This document shows positions 35,331-44,145 of a DNA stretch of 64,000 nucleotides, in pieces. Position 1 is the stretch's first letter. Each line of letters starts with the position of its first letter. A model generated the notes under the pieces. It had not been told where the DNA came from and did not search any database. It saw only the letters and a list, made by a program, of their open reading frames with translations. The translations under genes were made by a program, and so were the position numbers. Source of the stretch: Alphaproteobacteria bacterium (GTDB lineage Bacteria; Pseudomonadota; Alphaproteobacteria; JACAEB01); the NCBI GenBank assembly GCA_024236075.1, contig JACKLE010000008.1:51999-115998 (forward strand). Reading direction: 5' to 3'.

Positions 35331-37601
35331 ATGACCGCGCGCCATCCGTCGGGCGAGGATTTCAAGGGCGTCATCGGGCGCACCGTCGCGGACTCCAAGC
35401 CCTGGTGGCCGCCGGCCAAATGCCCGACCGGCAAGCCCAACGTCGTCGTCATCGTCTTCGACGATACGGGCTTTGCGCATTTCGGCTGCTACGGGTCCAC
35501 GATCGAAACGCCGAGCATCGACGCGCTCGCCGCGAACGGCCTGCGGTATTCGGGATTCCATACGACCGCGCTCTGCTCGCCCTCGCGCGCCTGCCTCCTC
35601 ACCGGGCGCAATCACCACGCGGTGCAGATGCGCGCCATCTCCAATTTCGACACGGGCTTTCCGCACATGCGCGGCGCGGTGCCGCGCACGGCGGCGACGC
35701 TCGCGGAAATCCTTCGCGACGAGGGCTATGCGACCTTCGCGGCGGGCAAATGGCACCTCGCGCCCATGGGCGAATGCTCCGCCGCCGGACCGTTCCACAA
35801 CTGGCCGCTGCAGAAGGGCTTCGACCGCTATTACGGCTTCCTGCAGGGCGAGACGGACCAGTTCTCGCCGGAGCTCACGCAGGACAATCATTTCGTCGAT
35901 CCGCCGGGGACGGCGGCGGACGGCTATCACGCCTCGGAGGATTTCGTCGACCGCTCCATCGGCTTCGTGCGCGACGTGACCTCGCTCGTGCCGGAAAAGC
36001 CGTTCTTTCTCTATCTTGCCTTCGGCGCCACGCACGCGCCGCACCAGGCGCCCAAGAGCTATCTCGAGAAATATCGCGGCCGCTTCGACGGGGGCTGGGA
36101 CGAGGCGCGCGCCGCCTGGTTCGCGCGGCAGATCGACATGGGCATCGTGCCGCCCGGCACCGAGCTCGCCCCGCACAATCCGGGGGTGCGTCCGTGGGCG
36201 GACCTGTCGGCGGACGAGCGGCGCTTCGCCGCGCGCCTTCAGGAAGCCTTCGCGGCCATGCTCGACCACACCGATGCGCAGATCGGCCGGCTCGTCGCGG
36301 CGCTCAGGGAGATCGGCCGCCTCGACGACACCCTTCTCGTCATCGTCTCGGACAACGGCGCGAGCCAGGAAGGCCATGCGACCGGCGTGATGGACGAGAT
36401 GCGCTACTTCAACGGCCTGCCCGAGGACATGCCGTCCGCCCTTGCGCGCCTCGACGACATAGGCGGGCCGAAGAGCCACACCAACATTCCCTGGGGCTGG
36501 GCGCAGGCCGGCAACACGCCCCTCAAATGGTACAAGCAGAATACCCATGGCGGGGGCGTGCGCGATCCCTTCGTGGTGCACTGGCCCAAGGGCATATCCG
36601 CACGCGGAGCGATTCGTCCGGCCTTCTGCCACATGATCGACATCGCGCCGACCGTCCTCGATTGCCTGGGCATCGAGCCGCCCGCGATCGTCAACGGCGT
36701 GAAGCAGATGCCCCTGCACGGGCGGAGCCTGAAGGCGACCTTCGAGGATGCGAGCGCGCGGGCGCGGACCGTGCAGTATTTCGAGATGTTCGGCCATCGC
36801 GGCATCTATGCGGACGGCTGGAAGGCCGTGACGCGCCATGCCCACGGAGCCGATTTCGACAAGGAGCCCTGGGAGCTCTATCATCTCGACAAGGACTTTT
36901 CCGAGTGCGGCGACCTGGCTGCCAAGGAGCCGGAACGCCTCAAGGCCCTCGTCGAGCTGTGGTGGCGCGAGGCCGAGGAGAACGGCGTGCTTCCGGTCGA
37001 CGACCGGGTGGGTCCGGACGTCTTTCGCACGGCGAGCGGGCCGGGCCGCCCGGGCGGGCGGGACCGCTACGTCTACTATCCGCCCGTCTCGCACATCGTG
37101 TCCGACACCTGCCCGACCATCGCGCGGGGCGTGCGCCTTGCCGTGACGCTCGACCATCCGCGCGGCGGGGAGGGCGCGCTGGTCGCGCGGGGCACCGCCT
37201 CGAGCGGCTTCGCGCTCTACGTCAAGGGCGAGCGTCCCGTATTCGATTTCAGCTTTTTCGGGAAGCATGTCGTCCTGAGGTCGCAGGCAAGCCTTGCTCC
37301 GGGTACGCACGAAATCGTCCTCGACATCGTGCGCAACGCGCAGCGCCAGGGCGAGATGAGCCTTCTCGTCGACGGCGCCGTCGTGGCCCGCGGGACGCTT
37401 CCGCTCCTCATCTGGATGATCTCGACCATCGGCATGGACATCGGGCGGTCCCTCGCGCCCATCAACGACGAGTATGCGCCGCCCTTCGAATATCCGGGCC
37501 GCATCGCGACCGTCGTCTTCGACCTGCCGCCCGCCAGGAGCGAAGCGGACCGCAGGCGGGAAGCCGAGGTCGGAGCCCGTACCGCCCTCGGCAGCCAGTG
37601 A
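35331..37601 (+). CDS. Type I arylsulfatase, copy A
   Basis: 756 residues from the ATG at 35331. The alkaline-phosphatase-fold core has metal aspartates in VFDDTGFAHFGCYG (D44, D45) and the sulfatase signature CSPSRACLLTGR, with C82 expected to become formylglycine. No signal peptide is seen, so it is probably cytoplasmic. A beta-rich C-terminal part of about 150 residues follows the catalytic domain. Length and layout match the AtsD-like arylsulfatases of actinobacteria and proteobacteria. A close paralogue starts 7 bp downstream. Confidence 0.92.
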   Translation: MTARHPSGEDFKGVIGRTVADSKPWWPPAKCPTGKPNVVVIVFDDTGFAHFGCYGSTIETPSIDALAANGLRYSGFHTTALCSPSRACLLTGRNHHAVQMRAISNFDTGFPHMRGAVPRTAATLAEILRDEGYATFAAGKWHLAPMGECSAAGPFHNWPLQKGFDRYYGFLQGETDQFSPELTQDNHFVDPPGTAADGYHASEDFVDRSIGFVRDVTSLVPEKPFFLYLAFGATHAPHQAPKSYLEKYRGRFDGGWDEARAAWFARQIDMGIVPPGTELAPHNPGVRPWADLSADERRFAARLQEAFAAMLDHTDAQIGRLVAALREIGRLDDTLLVIVSDNGASQEGHATGVMDEMRYFNGLPEDMPSALARLDDIGGPKSHTNIPWGWAQAGNTPLKWYKQNTHGGGVRDPFVVHWPKGISARGAIRPAFCHMIDIAPTVLDCLGIEPPAIVNGVKQMPLHGRSLKATFEDASARARTVQYFEMFGHRGIYADGWKAVTRHAHGADFDKEPWELYHLDKDFSECGDLAAKEPERLKALVELWWREAEENGVLPVDDRVGPDVFRTASGPGRPGGRDRYVYYPPVSHIVSDTCPTIARGVRLAVTLDHPRGGEGALVARGTASSGFALYVKGERPVFDFSFFGKHVVLRSQASLAPGTHEIVLDIVRNAQRQGEMSLLVDGAVVARGTLPLLIWMISTIGMDIGRSLAPINDEYAPPFEYPGRIATVVFDLPPARSEADRRREAEVGARTALGSQ

Positions 37602-37608
37602 GGCCACG

Positions 37609-39882
37609 ATGACGAGAAAGCATCCGTCCGGAGAGGAATTTCGCGGCGTCATCGGGCGCACGGCGGCCGAGTCGAAGCCCTGGTGGCCCGACGCGGTGTG
37701 CCCGACGGGCAAGCCCAATGTCGTCATCGTCGTGCTCGACGATACGGGCTTTGCCCATTTCGGCTGCTACGGCTCGACCATCGAGACCCCGAACGTCGAC
37801 CGCCTCGCGCAAGCCGGCCTTCAGTTCACCGGCTTCCACACCACGGCGCTGTGCTCGCCCTCACGCGCGAGCCTCCTCACGGGGCGCAACCATCACGCCG
37901 TGCAGATGCGGTCGGTCTCCAATTTCGACACCGGGTTCCCGCATATGCGCGGGGCCGTGCCGCCCTCGGCGGGCACGCTCGCCGAGATTCTGCGCGGCGC
38001 CGGCTATGCGACCTTCGCGGCCGGCAAATGGCACCTCGCGCCCTTGAGCGAATGCACGGTCGCGGGGCCCTACAGGAACTGGCCGCTCCAGAAGGGCTTC
38101 GACCGCTATTACGGCTTCCTGCAGGGCGAGACCGACCAGTTCCGGCCTGAGCTCACCGCCGACAACACGTTCATCGATCCCCCGGCCGGGCCCGAGGACG
38201 GCTATCATCTGTCGGAAGATCTCGTCGACCGCGCGATGGGGTTCATCCGCGACCAGAAATCGCTCGTGCCCGAGCGGCCTTTCTTCCTTTATCTCGCCTT
38301 CGCCGCGACGCACGCGCCCCATCAGGCGCCGAAGGCCTATCTGGAGAAATATCGCGGCCGCTTCGACGCGGGCTGGGACGTGGCGCGCGCCGAATGGTTC
38401 GCCAATCAGCGCGAGCGCGCCATCGTGCCGGAGGGGACGCAGCTCGCCCCGCACAATCCGGGTGTTCGTCCTTGGGCAGAGCTTTCCGGCGATGAGCGGC
38501 GCTTCGCCGCGCGCCTGCAGGAGGCCTTCTCCGCGATGCTCGACCATACGGACGCGCAGATCGGCCGCCTGACGGCGTTTCTCGACGAAATGGGCCTCCT
38601 CGAGGACACGATTCTCCTCGTTCTCTCGGACAACGGCGCCAGCAAGGAGGGCGGCGCGACGGGCCTCATGGACGAGATGCGCTTCCTCAACGGGCTGCCG
38701 GAAGATCTGCCCGCGGCGCTTTCGCGCCTCGACCAGGTCGGCGGGCCGAAGAGCTTCTGCAACTATCCCTGGGGCTGGGCGCAGGCCGGCAACACGCCGC
38801 TCAAATGGTACAAGAGCCATACCCATGGCGGCGGCGTGCGCGATCCGTTCGTCATGCATTGGCCGAAGGGCATTGCGCGCACGGGGCTGCGCCACCAGTT
38901 CTGCCACCTCGTGGATATCGTCCCGACGCTCCTCGACTGCGTGGGCGTGGAGGCGCCGCGGGAGCTGGCGGGCGTGCCGCAGATGCCCTTGCACGGGCGC
39001 AGCCTGAAGCCGCTCATCGCCGAGCCGGACGCGAGCCTCGGCGACCGAGTGCAGTATTTCGAGATGTTCGGCAATCGCGGCATCTATGCCGAGGGCTGGA
39101 AGGCCGTCACGCTGCACCGGCCCGGCTCGTCCTACGACGAGGAAGCCTGGGAGCTCTATCGTCTCGACACGGATTTTTCCGAATGCCGGGACCTCGCCGC
39201 GGAGGAGCCCGCTCGGCTCGAGAAGATGGTGGCGCTCTGGTGGCGCGAGGCGGAGGCGCACGGCGTCCTGCCGCTCGACGACCGGGTGAATCCGAGCGTC
39301 TTCCGCTCCGTTCCGCGCGGCGGCCTTCCCGCGGGGCGGCTGCAATATGTCTATTATCCGCCCGTGACGCGCATCAACAACGATGCCTGCCCCTGGCTCG
39401 CGCGCGGCTGGACCATCCGTATCGAGATCGAGCACCCGGCCGGGGCGGCGGATGGAGCGCTTCTGGCGCGGGGCACCGTGTCGAGCGGCTTCGCGCTCTA
39501 TGTCAAGGACGGGCGCGTGGTCCACGACTACAGCTTCTTCCAGAACCATGTCCGCTCCGAGGCTCCCGAGCCGCTCTCGCCCGGCCGTCACGAGATCGAG
39601 GTCGATGTGACGCGGACGGCGGACAAGGGCGGCGACATCGCGCTGAGGATCGACGGCAAGGATGTCGGACACGGACGGATTCCGCGCCTTCCCTGGATGA
39701 TTTCGCAGGTCGGCATGGATATCGGCCGCAGCCTCGCGCCCATGAACGACGATTACGAGGCGCCCTTCGTCTACCCGGGCCGGATTCGCCGCGTCGTCAT
39801 CGACATTCCCGAAAGCTCGGACCCGGCCGACCGCGAGCTTCAGGCCGAGGCGGGCTTTCGCGCGGCGATGGCGAGCCAGTAG
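37609..39882 (+). CDS. Type I arylsulfatase, copy B (tandem paralogue)
   Basis: 757 residues, collinear with copy A from HPSGEEFRGVIGRT through CSPSRASLLTGR (C82) to the C-terminal beta-rich part ending near the same length. The two differ at many positions throughout, so this is an old tandem duplication rather than a recent one. Transcription is probably shared. Both depend on a formylglycine-generating enzyme, not found in the window. The natural sulfate ester is unknown. Confidence 0.92.
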   Translation: MTRKHPSGEEFRGVIGRTAAESKPWWPDAVCPTGKPNVVIVVLDDTGFAHFGCYGSTIETPNVDRLAQAGLQFTGFHTTALCSPSRASLLTGRNHHAVQMRSVSNFDTGFPHMRGAVPPSAGTLAEILRGAGYATFAAGKWHLAPLSECTVAGPYRNWPLQKGFDRYYGFLQGETDQFRPELTADNTFIDPPAGPEDGYHLSEDLVDRAMGFIRDQKSLVPERPFFLYLAFAATHAPHQAPKAYLEKYRGRFDAGWDVARAEWFANQRERAIVPEGTQLAPHNPGVRPWAELSGDERRFAARLQEAFSAMLDHTDAQIGRLTAFLDEMGLLEDTILLVLSDNGASKEGGATGLMDEMRFLNGLPEDLPAALSRLDQVGGPKSFCNYPWGWAQAGNTPLKWYKSHTHGGGVRDPFVMHWPKGIARTGLRHQFCHLVDIVPTLLDCVGVEAPRELAGVPQMPLHGRSLKPLIAEPDASLGDRVQYFEMFGNRGIYAEGWKAVTLHRPGSSYDEEAWELYRLDTDFSECRDLAAEEPARLEKMVALWWREAEAHGVLPLDDRVNPSVFRSVPRGGLPAGRLQYVYYPPVTRINNDACPWLARGWTIRIEIEHPAGAADGALLARGTVSSGFALYVKDGRVVHDYSFFQNHVRSEAPEPLSPGRHEIEVDVTRTADKGGDIALRIDGKDVGHGRIPRLPWMISQVGMDIGRSLAPMNDDYEAPFVYPGRIRRVVIDIPESSDPADRELQAEAGFRAAMASQ

Positions 39883-39895
39883 GGCAGGGAGCGAC

Positions 39896-39924
39896 TTGAC
39901 AAGCGCGAGCGCCCCGCTTAGAAA
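39896..39924 (+). promoter_or_regulatory. Strong sigma70-type promoter for candidate RNA gene
   Basis: TTGACA (39896-39901) and TAGAAA (39919-39924) are spaced by exactly 17 bp. The -35 is a perfect consensus and the -10 matches at four of six positions. It starts 14 bp after the sulfatase stop and predicts transcription from about 39931. Confidence 0.65.
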
Positions 39925-39930
39925 CCGGCC

Positions 39931-40119
39931 CCTTCGCGCGGCGCGGTGCCGGGCGAGTTGAAGCGAGCGAGCCGATGCAAGGACATTGCGGCATCGAAAA
40001 TGCGCAGCCGCGGGGCGTCGCCTCGGGCATGGTGCGCGCGGCTCGCCGGAGCGCCTCCGCCTAGGGAGGCTGTCGTCCTTGCAAGGACGCTCCCCGAGCC
40101 CCGCGCGAGCGGGGCTTTT
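39931..40119 (+). ncRNA. Candidate structured small RNA upstream of the TROVE gene
   Basis: About 190 nt between a good promoter and a strong terminator, with no convincing ORF. A long-range stem GCGAGCC (39967-39973)/GGCTCGC (40040-40046) closes a domain holding the hairpin CGATGC/GCATCG (39973-39978/39991-39996). The second half has GGAGC/GCTCC (40048-40052/40089-40093) around two hairpins, GCCTCC/GGAGGC with loop GCCTAG and GTCCT/AGGAC with loop TGCA. TGCAAGGAC is repeated exactly at 39976 and 40080. Its place 270 bp before a Ro60-like gene makes a Y-type RNA an attractive idea, but I do not recognise a Y-RNA or tRNA-like motif in it. Confidence 0.5.
40097..40119 (+). terminator. Rho-independent terminator with GNRA loop
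   Basis: AGCCCCGC (40097-40104), loop GCGA, GCGGGGCT (40109-40116), followed by TTTT overlapping the last stem base. A textbook intrinsic terminator that ends the candidate small RNA well before the TROVE gene. Confidence 0.8.
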
Positions 40120-40139
40120 CTGTCTCGCGGCTGCACATC

Positions 40140-40242
40140 CGATCCCGGTGGTGAAGGCGGCGGCTGCATCGCCTCTCAGCGGGCCGTTTCGGCCCCTGCC
40201 GTCGCCGACCGATCCCCGGGTGAGATGCCGGCGGTGGTGAAG
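40140..40242 (+). repeat. Paired direct repeats in the TROVE gene leader
   Basis: CGATCCC occurs at 40140-40146 and 40210-40216, and CGGTGGTGAAG at 40146-40156 and 40232-40242. Between them is a perfect GGGCCG-TTT-CGGCCC hairpin near 40180. The arrangement suggests a duplicated, structured leader or a second small RNA. The rest of the gap to 40391 shows nothing I can name. Confidence 0.35.
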
Positions 40243-40391
40243 AGATCTGGTACTTCGCAACGTCCCTGAGGGCCATGCGCCTTCGAAGCGCTTGTCGTCC
40301 GGCCGCCCCACGTCCGGACAGGGATCGCCTCGCGAGAGGCAGTACAGTCTCGAACGTTCCCCGCCGGCGCTCTTCGCTACGCAGGAGATCG

Positions 40392-41729
40392 ATGGGGACC
40401 GAAATGGCAAGGCTCAACAGGATCGCGCGTCGCACGACGCATGAGGGGGCGCCCGCGCGGGCCTTCCCGCCGGAGACGGAGCTTCGGCGCACGCTGATGA
40501 ACGCCCTCCTGTGGGAGGACCAGTTCTACGAGGACGGCGTTTCGATCACCGACCGCATCGCCGCGCTCGTGCCGAATGTCGAGCCCGAGACCGTGGCGGC
40601 GCTGGCGGTCGAGGCGCGCGAGACGATGAAGCTGCGCCATGCGCCGCTCCTCCTCGTGCGCGAGATGGCGCGCCACGCGACGCATCGCGGCCTCGTGGCC
40701 GAGACGCTCGCGCGCATCGTTCAGCGTCCGGACGAGCTCACCGAGTTCCTCGCCATCTACTGGGCCGGGGCTCTGGGGCCTCAGGAGCAGCGCAAGCGCG
40801 AGCCGGTGTCGGCGCAGGCCAAGAAGGGCCTCGCGAAGGCGCTGAGGAAATTCGATGCCTATCAGCTCGCGAAATACGACCGCGACGGGCCGGTGCGCCT
40901 CAGGGACGTGCTCTTCCTCGTGCATGCGAGGCCGGCGGACGCCGACCAGGAGAAGGTCTGGAAGGCGCTCGTGGACGGGACGCTGAGACCCGCCGACACC
41001 TGGGAGACCGCGCTGTCGGCGGGCGCCGACAAGCGCGCGACCTTCGAGCGCCTCATCGCGGAGAAGCGGCTGGGCAGCCTCGCTTTGCTCCGCAATCTCC
41101 GCCTTATGCGGAACGCCGGAGTGCCGCGCCCGACGATCGCGAGGGCCATCGCCGAGATAAGCGCGGAGCGGGTCCTGCCTTTCCGCTTCATCGCGGCCGC
41201 GCGTCATGCGCCCGAGTTCGAGGCCGAGCTCGAGCGCGCCATGTTCGCTTCGCTTGCGGGCCAGCCCCGGCTCGAGGGACGCACGCGGCTCCTCGTCGAC
41301 GTGTCGGCCTCCATGAACGTGCCCCTTTCGGCGCGCTCGGAGACGACGCGGCTCGACGCGGCGGCCGGCCTTGCGATCCTCGCGCGCGAGCTGTTCGCCG
41401 AGGTGGAGATCTTCACGTTCTCGAGCGACATCGTGAGGATCGCGCCGCGGCACGGCTTCGCCTTGCGCGACGCGATCTTCGCCTCCCAGCCCCATGGGGG
41501 AACCCGGCTGGGCAAGGCGGTGGAGACGCTCGACCGGAGGGGAGCGCGCCTCGTCGTCATCTCCGACGAGCAGTCCGGCGACGCGGTGCCCGCGCCCCGG
41601 GCGCGCGGCTACATCCTCAACGTCGCCTCCTACCGCAACGGCGTGCGGTCGGGCGACTGGGAGCGCGTCGACGGCTTTTCCGAGGCCGTCATCGCCTGGA
41701 TCGCCGCCCGCGAGCGGGAAGGGGCGTGA
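40392..41729 (+). CDS. TROVE domain / Ro60-like RNA-binding protein
   Basis: 445 residues. The N-terminal 280 residues form the alpha-helical TROVE repeat region (RIARRTTHEGAPARAFPPE, LWEDQFYEDG, ALRNLRLMRNAG-type segments). Residues about 295-440 are a von Willebrand A domain with an intact MIDAS, D303-x-S305-x-S307, in LLVDVSASM. Bacterial Ro60 (Rsr) binds Y RNAs, tethers PNPase and aids RNA quality control. The ATG at 40392 follows AGGAG by 4 bp; an alternative is 40404. The length is slightly short for Ro60. A candidate structured RNA lies upstream and rtcB lies 6.2 kb downstream. Confidence 0.85.
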   Translation: MGTEMARLNRIARRTTHEGAPARAFPPETELRRTLMNALLWEDQFYEDGVSITDRIAALVPNVEPETVAALAVEARETMKLRHAPLLLVREMARHATHRGLVAETLARIVQRPDELTEFLAIYWAGALGPQEQRKREPVSAQAKKGLAKALRKFDAYQLAKYDRDGPVRLRDVLFLVHARPADADQEKVWKALVDGTLRPADTWETALSAGADKRATFERLIAEKRLGSLALLRNLRLMRNAGVPRPTIARAIAEISAERVLPFRFIAAARHAPEFEAELERAMFASLAGQPRLEGRTRLLVDVSASMNVPLSARSETTRLDAAAGLAILARELFAEVEIFTFSSDIVRIAPRHGFALRDAIFASQPHGGTRLGKAVETLDRRGARLVVISDEQSGDAVPAPRARGYILNVASYRNGVRSGDWERVDGFSEAVIAWIAAREREGA

Positions 41730-41820
41730 ATCGCGCGCCCGCGCTAAACTGACCCAGGTTCAGCTTGGCGCGGGCGCGCTTTCGCGCCAACATGGCCGCA
41801 CTCGCCAGCGGAGCCCCCCG

Positions 41821-43371
41821 ATGAAGACCGTCTTCCTCCTTTTCGACACGCTGAACCGGCGGGCCCTCGAGCCCTATGGCGGCACCTCCGTCAAGACGCC
41901 GAACTTCTCCCGCCTCGCCGAGCGCAGCGTGACCTTCGAGAAGCACTATGCGGGCAGCCTGCCCTGCATGCCGGCGCGGCGCGACCTGCAGACGGGCCGG
42001 CTCAATTTCCTTCACCGCTCCTGGGGGCCGCTGGAGCCCTTCGACAATTCGTTCCCTGAGCTTCTCGGCCGCGCCGGCGTCTACACCCACCTCGTTTCGG
42101 ATCATTATCACTATTGGGAGGACGGCGGCGCGACCTACCACAACCGCTACGCCACCTACGAGTTCATCCGTGGGCAGGAGGGCGACGCCTGGAAGGCCAT
42201 GGTGGAGCCGCCCTGGGAGCGGCTGCGCGAGAAATATCACAAGGTCCAGCGCGGCGAGGGCCTGCGCGACTATCGCCGGAAGAACATCGTCAACCGCGAG
42301 TTCATCCGCGACGAGGACGAATTTCCGAGCGTCCGGTGCTTCGCCGCGGGCTTCGATTTCCTCGACCGCAATCGCGAGGCGGACAATTGGTTCCTGCAGA
42401 TCGAATGCTTCGATCCGCACGAGCCGTTCACGGCGCCCGCGCGCTTCCGCAAGGACTATCCGACGAACTATTCCGGGCCTATCCTCGACTGGCCGCCCTA
42501 TGCGCGCGTGACGGAGCTGCCGGAGGAATGCGCGGAGCTGCGCGCGAACTATGCCGCGATCCTCGCCATGTGCGACGAGCTGCTCGGCAGGCTGCTCGAC
42601 TATTTCGACGCGCACGATCTCTGGCGCTCGACCGCCCTGATCGTGGGGACCGATCACGGCTTCCTCCTGGGCGAGCACGACTGGTGGGCGAAGAACCGCA
42701 TGCCCTGCTACGAGGAGGTCGCCCACATCCCGCTCTTCGTCCACCATCCGGAATTTCGGAGCGCCGCCGGCGCGCGCCGGCGCTCGCTCACCGCGACGAT
42801 GGATCTCATGCCGACGATCCTCGAGCTCCATGGCGTCGACATGCCGCAGAACGTGCTCGGCCGCTCGCTTCTGCCCGCGCTTGCCGGCGAGGCGAAGCTG
42901 CACGAGGGCGTGCTCTACGGCGTGTGGGGCAGCGCCACCAATCTGGCGGACGGGCGCTACACCTATTTCCGCTTCCCCGAGGCGATCTCGGGCCAGGAGA
43001 TCTACAATTACACGCTGATGCCGGCGCATATCGCGACCTTCTTCCACCCGTCGGAGCTCGGCAAGGCGCGCCTCTCCGAGCCCTTTTCGTTCACGAAGGG
43101 CGTGCCGCTCCTCAAAATTCCGGGAACGGAGAAATCGAGCCTTCCCAAGGGCCTCTATGTCGACCACGAGACCGTGCTCTTCGACATAGAGCGCGATCCC
43201 GAGCAGCTCCGTCCCCTCGACGATCCCGAGACCGAGGCGCGGCTCGCGGCGCTCATGGCCCGCCTCATGAACGAGGCGGACGCACCGCCCGAGGCGTTTT
43301 CCCGGCTCGGGCTTCCCGTGCCGGAGGAAGCGCGGGTGCGCGGCCGGCTCGTCGCTCAGGGGGCGGCATGA
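41821..43371 (+). CDS. Type I sulfatase, third copy, distinct subfamily
   Basis: 516 residues, unrelated in detail to the tandem pair. The signature is SLPCMPARRDLQTGR with C49-x-P51-x-R53, the minimal formylglycine site. Metal ligands are in FDT near the start and in GTDHGFLLGEHDWW. No signal peptide is evident. Its stop overlaps the SDR start by 4 bp (ATGA, 43368-43371), which ties it to a sugar-type catabolic unit, so the substrate may be a sulfated sugar. A phosphonate or phosphodiester hydrolase role is possible in this superfamily. Confidence 0.88.
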   Translation: MKTVFLLFDTLNRRALEPYGGTSVKTPNFSRLAERSVTFEKHYAGSLPCMPARRDLQTGRLNFLHRSWGPLEPFDNSFPELLGRAGVYTHLVSDHYHYWEDGGATYHNRYATYEFIRGQEGDAWKAMVEPPWERLREKYHKVQRGEGLRDYRRKNIVNREFIRDEDEFPSVRCFAAGFDFLDRNREADNWFLQIECFDPHEPFTAPARFRKDYPTNYSGPILDWPPYARVTELPEECAELRANYAAILAMCDELLGRLLDYFDAHDLWRSTALIVGTDHGFLLGEHDWWAKNRMPCYEEVAHIPLFVHHPEFRSAAGARRRSLTATMDLMPTILELHGVDMPQNVLGRSLLPALAGEAKLHEGVLYGVWGSATNLADGRYTYFRFPEAISGQEIYNYTLMPAHIATFFHPSELGKARLSEPFSFTKGVPLLKIPGTEKSSLPKGLYVDHETVLFDIERDPEQLRPLDDPETEARLAALMARLMNEADAPPEAFSRLGLPVPEEARVRGRLVAQGAA

Positions 43372-44120
43372 CGGGCGCGGCTCTCGTCACCGGGGCGGCG
43401 CGCGGCATCGGGCGCGCCTGCGCGCTCGCGCTCGCCCGCGACGGCCGCGACATCGTGCTCAACGATCTTGTCGCCGACGCCGATCTCGCCGCGACGGCCG
43501 CCGCCGTCGAGGCCCTCGGCCGAAGCGCGCTCGCGGTGCCGCGCGACGTCGGCGTCGCGGCGGCCGCGGAGGAGCTCGTCGCGCGCGCCTTCGCCGCGCA
43601 ACCCGCGCTCGACGTTCTCGTCTGCAACGCGGCCGTCTTCGCCTTCGCGCCCTTCGGCGAGATCGCGCGCGAGGCGGCCGAGCATTGCCTCGCCGTGAAC
43701 GTCCTCGGACCGCTCGCCTTGATGCAGGGCGCAACGCGCCGCTGGATCGCCGAGGGAACGAAGGGCCGCGTCGTGCTCGTGAGCTCGGTCTCGGCCCATA
43801 TCGCCCAGCCGCGCCAGGCGGTCTACGGCGCGTCGAAGGCCGCGCTCGAGATGCTCGGCAAGACGGTCGCCGTCGAGCTCGGCCCGCACGGCATCCGCGT
43901 CAACGCCGTCGCGCCCGGCGGACCAATCCGCACACGGATGACGGAGCGGGCGGCCGCGAGCGAGGAGGGGCAGGAGCGCATACGCCGGCGCGTGCCCTTG
44001 GGCCGGGCCGGCGAGCCGGAGGAGGTCGGCGAGGTCGTCGCCTTTCTCGCCTCCGACCGGGCCTCCTACGTCAACGGAGCGACGATCGCCGTCGACGGCG
44101 GCCTGCTCCTGTCGAAATGA
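43368..44120 (+). CDS. SDR-family dehydrogenase, probable sugar 1-dehydrogenase
   Basis: 250 residues with a complete classical SDR active site: cofactor motif TGAARGIGRA, NAAV in the NNAG position, serine in VSSVSAH, and YGASK. It ends in the usual YVNGATIAVDGG. Translationally coupled to the sulfatase and 25 bp ahead of the aldolase-mutarotase fusion. Oxidation of a free sugar to the lactone would fit a non-phosphorylative route, but this is inferred from neighbours. Confidence 0.88.
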   Translation: MTGAALVTGAARGIGRACALALARDGRDIVLNDLVADADLAATAAAVEALGRSALAVPRDVGVAAAAEELVARAFAAQPALDVLVCNAAVFAFAPFGEIAREAAEHCLAVNVLGPLALMQGATRRWIAEGTKGRVVLVSSVSAHIAQPRQAVYGASKAALEMLGKTVAVELGPHGIRVNAVAPGGPIRTRMTERAAASEEGQERIRRRVPLGRAGEPEEVGEVVAFLASDRASYVNGATIAVDGGLLLSK

Positions 44121-44145
44121 AACGCACACCCATGGGAGACGTCAC

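Noticed and set aside
39894..39901. CTTGAC-like sequence as a 3' Ro60-binding half site of a Y RNA
   Set aside because: It is better explained as the -35 box, and no matching GGTCCGA-type 5' half lies at a suitable distance upstream.
40121..40391. tRNA-like (YrlA) module before the TROVE gene
   Set aside because: TCTCGAAC near 40348 recalls a T-loop, but the flanking bases do not form a T-stem and no D-arm or acceptor stem can be drawn.
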